Assembly: GCF_006716745.1 (NCBI RefSeq)
Contig: NZ_VFPP01000001.1
Span: forward strand, 5,777,386 to 5,841,385
Length of the DNA: 64,000 nucleotides
Direction of reading: 5' to 3'
Source of the DNA: Saccharothrix saharensis
GTDB taxonomy: Bacteria > Actinomycetota > Actinomycetes > Mycobacteriales > Pseudonocardiaceae
Made by a program: the position numbers and the translations under genes. Position 1 is the stretch's first letter; each line of letters begins with the position of its first letter. This document shows, piece by piece, positions 44,192-51,196 of this stretch. The notes under the pieces were generated by a model. That model worked only from the letters and a program-made list of their open reading frames with translations, made no database searches and had not been told where the DNA came from.

Positions 44192-45663
44192 TGGCGCGCT
44201 GGGTTGATCCGGCTCCGTTCGAGGGTGCTCGGCCTCGGGTGCCGTGGTGGGCGTTGGTGCCGGGCAAGTTGAAGTGGTTGGCGTTCGTCGTCGCGCTGGT
44301 GTGGCTGCTCCTGGTCGGTGTCGTGCGCCTGGTGCTCGTCGTGGTCCGGTACCCGGTGGTCACGCTGGTGCCGTTGACGGCGGCCTGGTGCTGGCTGTCG
44401 TTCGGGCTGTCGCCGCTGGTCCTGGCCTTGCTGAGCCTGACGGCGGGGCTCACGGTCTGGGCTGGCCTGCATCGGGCGTCGTTCCTGCGGCACGTGTGGT
44501 TCCGGCTGGTCACCGAGTACCGGCGGGCGACGGTGTACGTGCCGCGCTGGCGCACCACGATGCGCCTGGCTGAGCTGGCCAAGGACAACCGGGGACGTGA
44601 GTACCGGCCGAAGCTGCGGCGCATCCGGTCCGAGGGTTGGCGGGATCGGGTCCGGGTGCGGATGATCCCGGCGCAGGCACTGGAGGCGTGGGAGCTGCGC
44701 CGTGACGGCCTGGCGCACTCGTTCGGGGCGCAGTCGTGCCGGGTGCGGGTGCTGCGGCCGAAGATGATCGAACTCGACTTCATCCACTCCGACCCGTTGG
44801 CGCGGTCGCTGCCGGTGCCATCCCTGGCCGACGACGCTGACGCGGTCGACCTCAAGCGGGTAGTGGTCGGGCGCACGGAGACGGGCAAACCGTGGCGGAT
44901 TCGCTTGCAGGGCAACCAAATCCTCGGCGTCGGCGTGCAAGGCGCGGGCAAAGGATCGGTGCTGTGGTCGATCATCTGGCACCTCGCGCCAGCGGTGCGT
45001 GCCGGTCTCGTGCGTCTGGTGGGGATCGATCCCAAGGGCGGTATGGAGCTGGGGCAGTGCTCGGACGCGTTCACCCGGCTGGTGTTCGACAACGGCCGTG
45101 AGGCGGTCGAGCTGCTGGAAGAGCTGGCGGCGGAGGTCAAGGAACGAGCGGCGCGGTACCGGGGTGTCCGCCGGCTGTGGGCGCGTTCGAACGGTGAGCC
45201 GTTCACGGTGCTGGTGGTCGACGAGCTGGCGGACCTGATCGCCTACCAGCCGGACAAGGGCTTGCGGGAGCGGGCCACCCGCGCCATCCAGACCATCACC
45301 TCACAGGGCCGTGCGCCGGGCTTCTGCGTCCTGGGCTTGGTGCAGGATCCGCGCAAGGAGGTCGTGGGGTTCCGGCACCTGTTCGGCACCCGCGTGGCGC
45401 TGCGCCTGGACGAGTCGGCGCAGGTGGACATGGTCCTTGGCGACGGTGCCCGTGCCCGTGGCGCTGCGGCTCACGAGATCAGCGAGCAGACACCCGGCGT
45501 GGCCTGGGTGAAGACCGATGGGCGTGGTGAGCCGGAGCGCGTGCGGGCCTTCCACGTCACCGACGCGGACTTGGTCGAGCTGGGCGTCTACCTGGCCGAC
45601 GCGACCGTGCACGAGTTCCCGACCCGACCCGATGGCGACGCGACCGGAGGTGCTGCGGCATGA
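44191..45663 (+). CDS. FtsK/SpoIIIE-type transfer ATPase (TraB/TraSA-like)
   Basis: The 490-residue DNA translocase should move double-stranded element DNA between mycelia. Two or three transmembrane helices lie in residues about 25-90. The motor domain has Walker A GVQGAGKGS near residue 248, with Gly after the Lys as is common in actinobacterial members, and Walker B VLVVDELADLIAY near 340. ATRAIQTITSQGRAPGFCVL and FGTRVALRLDESAQVDMVLG are typical of the family. The ATG at 44191 overlaps the preceding stop. In pSAM2 the homologue TraSA alone suffices for conjugation of dsDNA. Confidence 0.92.
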   Translation: MARWVDPAPFEGARPRVPWWALVPGKLKWLAFVVALVWLLLVGVVRLVLVVVRYPVVTLVPLTAAWCWLSFGLSPLVLALLSLTAGLTVWAGLHRASFLRHVWFRLVTEYRRATVYVPRWRTTMRLAELAKDNRGREYRPKLRRIRSEGWRDRVRVRMIPAQALEAWELRRDGLAHSFGAQSCRVRVLRPKMIELDFIHSDPLARSLPVPSLADDADAVDLKRVVVGRTETGKPWRIRLQGNQILGVGVQGAGKGSVLWSIIWHLAPAVRAGLVRLVGIDPKGGMELGQCSDAFTRLVFDNGREAVELLEELAAEVKERAARYRGVRRLWARSNGEPFTVLVVDELADLIAYQPDKGLRERATRAIQTITSQGRAPGFCVLGLVQDPRKEVVGFRHLFGTRVALRLDESAQVDMVLGDGARARGAAAHEISEQTPGVAWVKTDGRGEPERVRAFHVTDADLVELGVYLADATVHEFPTRPDGDATGGAAA

Positions 45664-47318
45664 CCACCCCTGTTGTCCCTGCGGTGCCGCTCGACGTGGC
45701 GGGCATGACCTCGGCCGAACGCGCCCGGCTGCCGCTGTCCCTCGACGTGGTCAAGGCGGCGGCCGAACAACACGGCGTCTGCACCCGGCCCGTGCTGCGG
45801 GAGGTCGTGGACCTGGACACCGGAGAGGTGCGGATCGTCGGCATCCGCTGCAACTCCACCCAGGAATCCAAGTGCCCGGCCTGCGCCGAACGCAACCGCC
45901 GCTCCCGCATGGCCCAGTGCCGTGAGGGCTGGCACCTCGACCACGAGCCCGTGGCCGAACGTCACGCACCCACGGTCGACCAGGTCGAGCTGGTTACCTA
46001 CCGCTCGGACCTGACGGCCGAGTACCGCCGTGCTGTGGCTGAGGGAGCGATTGACCAGGTGGAAGACCTGCGCGAGGGCATCCGGGAGGCGGACGCGGAC
46101 CTGAAGCGTGAGGGAGTCCGCGGGAACCTCCCCAACGTCGAGCGGTCCGGTCGACCGGCGCCCACGCGCTCCACCCGGCGCAGGCAGAACGCGCCGAACC
46201 TGCCTCGCCGGAAGGTCGCCAAGCGCACCGTGGGGCGGGAGTTCGCGGGCAAGTACCGGCCGTCGACGTTCATCACGCTCACCCTCGACAGCTACGGCAA
46301 GGTCGGGCCGGACGGTGCCCCGGTCGCCCCGGACACCTACGACTACCGGCGGGCCGCTCGGGACGCGGTGCACTTCGCCTCCCTGGTCGACCGGTGGTGG
46401 CAGAACCTCCGCCGGGTCGTCGGCTGGGACGTCCAGTACTTCGGCACGGTCGAACCACAACGCCGGATCGCGCCTCACGTGCACTTCGCCGTGCGCGGCT
46501 CGATCCCACACAAGGTCGTCCGGCAGGTCACGGCAGCCACGTACTTGCAGGTCTGGTGGCCCCAGCACGACCGGATGATCTATGGCGGCGACCGGCTGCC
46601 GGTCTGGGACATGCGGACCAAGGGCTTCGTGGACCCTGACACCGAGCAGCCGTTGACCGCCTGGGCCGACGCCGTCGCGAACCTCGACACCCCGGCCCAC
46701 GTGGTCGAGTTCGGCCGCCAGGTCCACTCCAAGGGCATCCTCGGCGGCACGGAGGAGTCCGGACGGCACATCGGCTACCTGACCAAGTACCTCACCAAGT
46801 CCGTCACCGAAGTGGTCGAGCAGGACGCCTCACCGGGCCTGGCCGACCACGCCGATCGCCTGGCGGCGGAGCTGGCCGTCACGCCGTGCTCGGAGCGCTG
46901 CGCGGTCTGGCTGCTCTACGGCGTCCAACCCAAGGGCGTCACGTCCAAGACCACCCCTGGCCACTGCAAGGGCAAGGCACACCGCCGAGACACCCTCGGC
47001 CTTCCTGGTCGCCGTGTTCTGGTCTCGCGTCGCTGGTCGGGCAAGACGCTGGCCGAGCACAAGGCGGATCGGGCCACGTTCGTCCGTGAAGCCTTGGCCG
47101 CTGCGGGCATCGCCAAGCCGGACTCCGACCGGACCCGCCTCCAGTGGGGTCCGGTCCGACCTGGTGACCCGCACGCGCCATCACGGGCTGAACTGCTCAT
47201 GCACATGATCGCCCAGCGTTTGGCCTGGCAAGCCGAGTACCAGCAGGCACAAGCCGTCCTCGTCCACCTACGACCACCGGAGCCAAACCTTTCAGCAACT
47301 TCACCGGTAGCGGCTTGA
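45660..47318 (+). CDS. Rolling-circle replication initiator (RepSA-like)
   Basis: The 552-residue initiator protein has an N-terminal cysteine cluster (CNSTQESKCPACAERNRR), a central HUH motif IAPHVHFAV near residues 275-282 and GYLTKYLTK near 373, whose Tyr would nick the origin. This matches the replication initiators of pSAM2-type elements, which replicate by rolling circle after excision. It starts in an ATGA overlap with the transfer gene. Its last codons overlap a possible earlier start of xis. Intact motifs suggest an active Rep. Confidence 0.92.
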   Translation: MTTPVVPAVPLDVAGMTSAERARLPLSLDVVKAAAEQHGVCTRPVLREVVDLDTGEVRIVGIRCNSTQESKCPACAERNRRSRMAQCREGWHLDHEPVAERHAPTVDQVELVTYRSDLTAEYRRAVAEGAIDQVEDLREGIREADADLKREGVRGNLPNVERSGRPAPTRSTRRRQNAPNLPRRKVAKRTVGREFAGKYRPSTFITLTLDSYGKVGPDGAPVAPDTYDYRRAARDAVHFASLVDRWWQNLRRVVGWDVQYFGTVEPQRRIAPHVHFAVRGSIPHKVVRQVTAATYLQVWWPQHDRMIYGGDRLPVWDMRTKGFVDPDTEQPLTAWADAVANLDTPAHVVEFGRQVHSKGILGGTEESGRHIGYLTKYLTKSVTEVVEQDASPGLADHADRLAAELAVTPCSERCAVWLLYGVQPKGVTSKTTPGHCKGKAHRRDTLGLPGRRVLVSRRWSGKTLAEHKADRATFVREALAAAGIAKPDSDRTRLQWGPVRPGDPHAPSRAELLMHMIAQRLAWQAEYQQAQAVLVHLRPPEPNLSATSPVAA

Positions 47319-47332
47319 CCAGGGGGAACGCC

Positions 47333-47530
47333 ATGACTGACATGCGGGGGATTGATCGGCTCTGGGGTGTGGATGACGTGTCCGCCTACCTCGGGGTGCC
47401 GGTGAAGACGCTCTACCAGTGGAAGTGGCGGGGAGAAGGTCCGCCGGTCCGGAAGATCGGGAGGTACCTGCGTTACGTGCCTGACCAGGTGAGGGCGTGG
47501 GTTGACGGCCTGAACGAGCAAGCGGCGTAG
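47333..47530 (+). CDS. xis: Excisionase (Xis), MerR/HTH_17 type
   Basis: The 65-residue DNA-binding protein has IDRLWGVDDVSAYLGVPVKT and LYQWKWRGEGPPVRKIGRYLR, the winged-helix pattern of recombination directionality factors of AICEs. The ATG at 47333 follows AGGGGGAA; an upstream TTG would overlap rep and is not needed. It lies between rep and int, as in pSAM2. It should bias the integrase toward excision, probably by binding repeats near the att sites. Confidence 0.92.
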   Translation: MTDMRGIDRLWGVDDVSAYLGVPVKTLYQWKWRGEGPPVRKIGRYLRYVPDQVRAWVDGLNEQAA

Positions 47531-47540
47531 GGGGGCTGTC

Positions 47541-48770
47541 GTGGGACACGTTCAAGATCGCTGGTGGAAGGACGTCCGCGACCCGGCGACCAAGGAGGTC
47601 AAGCGGGTCAAGACGTCGCTACACGGTCAGGGCCTGCGCTATCGGGTGCGCTACCTCGACCCGGAGGGGAACGAGAAGAGCAAGAGCTTCCCGGATCGTG
47701 CCAAGAAGGCGGCGGAAGACTTCCTGCGGGACGTGGAGTCGGCCAAGCATTCCGGTGATTACCGCGACCCGAACGCAGGCAAGATCACGCTGCGGGCGTA
47801 CGGGGACGAGTGGTTTCGCGGGATGGCGTTCTCCGGTGGGACGCGGGCCTCGGTGCGGAGCCGGCTCGACAGCCTGATCTACCCGAAGCTCGGTGAGGTC
47901 GAGCTGGGCGCTTTGCTGCCTCGCCACATTCGTGACTGGCTGGCCTGGCTGACCTCCAAGAAGATCGCCAACAGCACCCGATCGGTGTGCTTCGTGCACT
48001 TGTCAGCCATCCTCGACGCGGCCGTGGATGACAGGCGGATCGGCTCCAACCCGTGCAAGGTCAAGAGCGTGCCTCGGCCACAGCCGGACAAGCGGAAGAT
48101 CGTTCCGTGGACTCCGGAGAAGGTCGCAGCGGTCCAGGCGGCACTACCGAAGCGGTACCGGTTGGCTGTCACACTCGGGGCGGGCTGTGGGCTCCGTCAG
48201 GGCGAGGTGTTCGGGCTCTCCGACACGGACATCGACCGTGAGGCGAACATGCTTCACGTCGTCCGTCAGGTGACCGTGGTCGACAACCGCTTGGTGTTCG
48301 CACCGCCGAAGGGTGGCAAGGAGCGCTCGTTACCACTGGCTCAGTCGGTCCTGCGAGATATCGACGCCCACATCCGGCTCATCGAACCGGTGACGGTCAC
48401 GCTGCCGTGGAAGGAGCCGGACGGCCCGCCTGAGACCGTACGGCTGATCCTGTCCACGGACGTTGGGGGAGCGGTCTACCGGTCCGATTTCAACCGGCTG
48501 GTGTGGCGGCCTGCGCTCGACAAGGCGGGCATGGGACGGACCAAGCGGCAGGACGGCATGCACGCGCTGCGGCACTTCTTCGCCTCGGTCCTGCTCGACG
48601 GCGGCGAGTCAATCAAGGCGCTCGCCGAGTGGCTGGGCCACGCTGACCCGGCCTTCACGATGCGCGTCTACACGCACCTGCTGCCGTCGAGCAACGACCG
48701 TGCGCGGCAAATAATTGACCGTTCGTCTTGGTTCGCGGTTAAGGAGGAGGAAGTTTTCTGTATCAGATGA
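47541..48770 (+). CDS. int: Tyrosine recombinase integrase
   Basis: The 409-residue phage-type integrase has an N-terminal arm-binding region and a SAM-like core-binding domain (about 95-185). The catalytic residues are Arg in GAGCGLRQGEVFGL near 216, Lys in PKGGKERSL, HALRHFFAS near 340, LGHADPAFTMRVYTH near 366-380 with the nucleophilic Tyr. It acts on the 36-bp core within the sdaA 3' end. The last 20 codons, after about 48708, run into distinctly AT-richer DNA and overlap the convergent cargo gene. The C-terminus may therefore have been reshaped when cargo was acquired. Confidence 0.94.
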   Translation: MGHVQDRWWKDVRDPATKEVKRVKTSLHGQGLRYRVRYLDPEGNEKSKSFPDRAKKAAEDFLRDVESAKHSGDYRDPNAGKITLRAYGDEWFRGMAFSGGTRASVRSRLDSLIYPKLGEVELGALLPRHIRDWLAWLTSKKIANSTRSVCFVHLSAILDAAVDDRRIGSNPCKVKSVPRPQPDKRKIVPWTPEKVAAVQAALPKRYRLAVTLGAGCGLRQGEVFGLSDTDIDREANMLHVVRQVTVVDNRLVFAPPKGGKERSLPLAQSVLRDIDAHIRLIEPVTVTLPWKEPDGPPETVRLILSTDVGGAVYRSDFNRLVWRPALDKAGMGRTKRQDGMHALRHFFASVLLDGGESIKALAEWLGHADPAFTMRVYTHLLPSSNDRARQIIDRSSWFAVKEEEVFCIR

Positions 48771-49470
48771 TTTTTACAAGTATGGCCGTTGCTGTTGCCA
48801 CTACGATACTTGTTGTGGCGACCGCTATCGCGATCTTATTTCGCTGATTTGCTGGCCCTTCGGATCGCTCGTCTTCAAGGGTCCATGGTTTGATAACTGC
48901 ATAGGTCCATGGAGCGCGAAATTCGCTGCGCACCATGAATATTGCTGTCAGTACAAAAGCAATTGAAAGTGGCCACTTCACGGAGAGCGGGGCGTTTCCC
49001 CAGCCGATTATGTCGGGTACGCGCAGTCCTGCGGATTGAAGGATGGTGGCGCCTAGACTGAGGGTGACTGTAGCTAGCATCAGTAGCGAGAATACCTGTG
49101 ACGACTTCTCTCCATAGTGCGTCCGAAGTCTGGGCTTTTCGCTTGTTTTGCGCATTCGCGCCCATTGGTTGTTAATTGCCTCGCAGATGTCTTCTCGTCC
49201 TATGGCTACTGCTTGATATGAAGACAGTACAACTTCGACCGAGGTGGCCTTTACTCGTATCTCACTTAATTCCGCATCATTGAGGATCTTCATGTCGGCC
49301 GCTTCGTCTATATGTCCGCCTGAAAATTCTATAGTGACTTTTGATTCGTTGTCGTGCGAGAGCATTTTCACTAAAGCGTCGAGGTCGTCGATGGTGACGG
49401 AAACTCTTCCGAGATACTTTCGGGTGGATGTTTCCTGTCGATCTGATAGTTGAGGTCTGTGAACCGTCAC
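48763..49470 (-). CDS. Lower-GC cargo gene: soluble domain plus three membrane helices
   Basis: The 235-residue protein of unknown family has an N-terminal soluble region of about 115 residues (VSVTIDDLDALVKMLSH; ILNDAELSEIRVKATSVEVV). Hydrophobic helices lie near 124-146, 161-181 and 211-235. By count, 48781-49440 is about 51% G+C, far below its surroundings, which marks a recent import. It lies between int and attR, convergent with int and overlapping it by 8 bp. The GTG start at 49468-49470 lacks a clear ribosome site, so the start is uncertain. An element-borne accessory role (defence, exclusion, host benefit) is possible but unproven. Confidence 0.7.
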   Translation of the reverse strand: MTVHRPQLSDRQETSTRKYLGRVSVTIDDLDALVKMLSHDNESKVTIEFSGGHIDEAADMKILNDAELSEIRVKATSVEVVLSSYQAVAIGREDICEAINNQWARMRKTSEKPRLRTHYGEKSSQVFSLLMLATVTLSLGATILQSAGLRVPDIIGWGNAPLSVKWPLSIAFVLTAIFMVRSEFRAPWTYAVIKPWTLEDERSEGPANQRNKIAIAVATTSIVVATATAILVKII

Positions 49471-49491
49471 GCATGTAGCTTATCGCTTCTG

Positions 49492-49509
49492 ACGGCCTAT
49501 GGACGGCCT
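49492..49509 (+). repeat. Right arm-type repeat: two ACGGCCT heptamers 11 bp apart
   Basis: ACGGCCT occurs at 49492-49498 and 49503-49509, with the same orientation and 11-bp period as the pair at 41023-41040. It lies 45 bp before the attR core, between the cargo gene and the repeat. It is a candidate arm-binding site for integrase or Xis. Confidence 0.6.
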
Positions 49510-49554
49510 GGCGACCGGATACAGCGTGTTATTCCAGGTCAGTCCGTCGGAGGA

Positions 49555-49617
49555 ATGAAGGTGAAGTACAAGGAGACCGCGCGCGGCGGCCTGGCCGTCA
49601 ACGTCATCGAGTGCTGA
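49555..49617 (+). repeat. attR (right copy of the 63-bp sdaA 3'-end repeat)
   Basis: This is a second copy of the last 21 codons of sdaA including the stop, not attached to any gene. It matches attL at 61 of 63 positions, with the first 36 bp identical. Sequence to its right is chromosomal, so the bases after the core (C at 49591, C at 49599) should be the original sdaA end. Confidence 0.9.
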
Positions 49618-49621
49618 CCCG

Positions 49622-49659
49622 GAGCGCGGGAGGTGGCTGTTCCGCCGCCTCCCGCGCTC
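49622..49659. terminator. Displaced native terminator of the gcvH-sdaA operon, shared with the peroxidase gene
   Basis: A perfect 12-bp stem (49622-49633 with 49648-49659) begins 5 bp after the stop codon of the duplicated sdaA end and 7 bp before the convergent peroxidase stop. Before insertion it would have ended the sdaA transcript, and it can still serve the peroxidase gene. Confidence 0.8.
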
Positions 49660-49665
49660 GGGCGA

Positions 49666-50151
49666 CTACGGCAGGACCGACTCGATCGCCTTCACGACGG
49701 TCTCGTCCTCCGGTTCGGTGCGCGGGCGGAAGCGGGCGGTGATGGTGCCGGACGGGGACAGCAGGAACTTCTCGAAGTTCCACTGGACGTCGCCCGCCGC
49801 GCCGTCGGCGTCCGCGAACGCCGTCAGCTCGGCGTAGAGCGGGTGCCGGGACGGGCCGTTGACGTCGATCTTCTCGAACAGGGGGAACGTCACGCCGTAG
49901 GTGGTGGAGCAGAACGTCGCGATCTCCTCCGCCGTGCCCGGCTCCTGCCCCGCGAACTGGTTGCACGGGAACCCGACCACCGAGAACCCCTGCGCCCCGT
50001 AACGCTCCTGCAGCCGCTCCAGGCCCTCGTACTGCGGCGTCAGGCCGCACTTCGAAGCGACGTTCACCACCAGCAGCGCCTTGCCCGCCAACGCCCCCAG
50101 GCTCGACGGCTCACCGGACAGCGTGCGCAGCGGGATGTCGTGGATGCTCAT
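49666..50151 (-). CDS. Glutathione peroxidase-family thiol peroxidase
   Basis: The 161-residue thioredoxin-fold peroxidase reduces hydroperoxides. The catalytic tetrad is visible: Cys in VVNVASKCGLTPQY, Gln in GFPCNQFAGQ and Trp/Asn in VQWNFEKFLL. It uses Cys rather than selenocysteine and so probably takes electrons from thioredoxin rather than glutathione, which actinomycetes lack. The ATG at 50149-50151 overlaps the stop of the regulator gene upstream (ATGA). It ends next to the displaced sdaA terminator. Confidence 0.93.
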   Translation of the reverse strand: MSIHDIPLRTLSGEPSSLGALAGKALLVVNVASKCGLTPQYEGLERLQERYGAQGFSVVGFPCNQFAGQEPGTAEEIATFCSTTYGVTFPLFEKIDVNGPSRHPLYAELTAFADADGAAGDVQWNFEKFLLSPSGTITARFRPRTEPEDETVVKAIESVLP

Positions 50152-50462
50152 GACGGCGAGGCTACGTGCCGCTCCACCAAGGCCCGCAACGCCGCCATCT
50201 CCGCCGCCAGCGCCGCCCGCCCGGCCGGCGTGACGTCGACCCACGTCCGGGGCCGCTTGCCGTCGTACCCCTTCTCCACCGCGACCAGGCCGGCCCGCGC
50301 CAGCACCGCGATGTGCCGCGACAGGTTGCCCGCCGTCAGCTCCAGGGTGGACCGCAGGTAGCCGAACTCGACCCGCTTCGCCTCGGCGGCCACGGTCAGG
50401 ATGCCCAGCCGGTGCTTCTGGTGGACCACGTCGTCCAGCGACGCGGTCGGGTGCTCAGCCAC
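50148..50462 (-). CDS. Winged-helix transcriptional regulator (MarR/HTH_34-like)
   Basis: The 104-residue dimeric-type regulator has LGILTVAAEAKRVEFGYLRSTLELTAGNLSRHIAVL (read in two parts, residues about 20-55) and a wing GYDGKRPRTWVDVTPAG. Such small regulators usually repress the operon they are in. It overlaps the membrane-protein gene upstream by 8 bp and the peroxidase gene downstream by 4 bp. A 13-bp palindrome near the operon start (51175-51187) is a likely operator. Confidence 0.88.
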   Translation of the reverse strand: MAEHPTASLDDVVHQKHRLGILTVAAEAKRVEFGYLRSTLELTAGNLSRHIAVLARAGLVAVEKGYDGKRPRTWVDVTPAGRAALAAEMAALRALVERHVASPS

Positions 50463-51165
50463 GGCGCAGGCCCGCCAGCCCGCCGACGAGGAGCACCAAG
50501 CCGGGCAGCACGACCACGCTGCCGGTCGTCCAGGCGGTGGGGTGCGGGACCGCGAGCGGTGTGAAGGCGGCCGACACGCACAGCGCCACGAGGTACGCCG
50601 CGGTGGCGGTGGTGAACCGGGTGCTGCGCTCCAGAGCGGCCAGCACCACCAGGCCGAGGCCGATCGCGATGAACGGCGCGATCGCCGGCTGGTCGTGCTG
50701 GAGCACGGCCGTGCCCAGCACCGCCGCCGGCAAGGTCGCCACGCGCGGCGCGCCCCGGTGCCACAGCGCGGTCGCCACCGCCAGCACGATCAGCCCGACG
50801 GCCGTGCCCGAGTGGAACCGGAACGGCAGGGCGTCCAGCGCCACCCCGACCACCGGGCCGCTCAGCCCGATCGCCGACGCGCCGAGGTAGCCCCGCGTGG
50901 ACGTCTCGATGCCCACCCGCGCGCCGCGCCGCCGGTACCACCACACCGTCGCCAGACCGCCCGCCACCAGCACGACCAGCCAGTACGCGCCCAACAGCAC
51001 GGGATGGCGCACGGCGAAGGCCCACGTCGGCTCCTCCGGCGGCACGTGCAGCGGCAGCGCCAGGAACGACGCCACGCCGAAGAACAGCAGCGGGAACGCG
51101 TAGGCGTGCCGGTCCGCCCGCGCCCGGCGGCGCAGGGCGGCCAGGTCACCCAGCAGGTCTGCCAC
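50455..51165 (-). CDS. Polytopic membrane protein paired with a winged-helix regulator
   Basis: The 236-residue protein has about six to seven hydrophobic helices after a basic N-terminus (DLLGDLAALRRRARADRHAY). No transporter or enzyme motif was recognised. GTG 51163-51165 is used since upstream sequence holds the operator-like palindrome; a longer frame would need the start inside it. It is the first gene of a three-gene operon with the regulator and the peroxidase. Such regulator/membrane pairs are frequent in actinomycetes, but the function is unknown. Confidence 0.78.
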   Translation of the reverse strand: MADLLGDLAALRRRARADRHAYAFPLLFFGVASFLALPLHVPPEEPTWAFAVRHPVLLGAYWLVVLVAGGLATVWWYRRRGARVGIETSTRGYLGASAIGLSGPVVGVALDALPFRFHSGTAVGLIVLAVATALWHRGAPRVATLPAAVLGTAVLQHDQPAIAPFIAIGLGLVVLAALERSTRFTTATAAYLVALCVSAAFTPLAVPHPTAWTTGSVVVLPGLVLLVGGLAGLRRG

Positions 51166-51174
51166 GCAGTCAGA

Positions 51175-51187
51175 TTTGCACCGCAAA
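51175..51187. promoter_or_regulatory. Operator-like palindrome TTTGC-N3-GCAAA
   Basis: A perfect 5-bp-arm palindrome with a 3-base centre lies 10 bp upstream of the first start codon of the membrane protein/regulator/peroxidase operon. It is AT-rich against the GC-rich background. Position over the transcription or translation start fits autorepression by the winged-helix protein. Confidence 0.6.
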
Positions 51188-51196
51188 CCAACGGCG

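Larger units (their letters stand above)
40890..49617 (+). mobile_element. pSAM2-like actinomycete integrative (and conjugative) element inserted in the 3' end of sdaA
   Basis: An 8.7-kb element lies between two 63-bp copies of the sdaA 3' end. Gene content follows the AICE plan: Nudix protein (Pif-like), GntR repressor (KorSA-like), Pra-like activator, small genes, FtsK/TraB-type transfer ATPase, RCR initiator RepSA-like, Xis, tyrosine integrase, plus one lower-GC cargo gene at the right end. All core genes look intact, so excision, replication and intermycelial transfer are plausible. Most known AICEs use tRNA genes; a protein-coding gene as target is uncommon. Confidence 0.92.

Noticed and set aside
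40953..49617. tRNA fragment at the element ends as the true att site
   Set aside because: No tRNA-like cloverleaf or CCA end was seen at either boundary; the repeated sequence is fully explained by the sdaA coding end.
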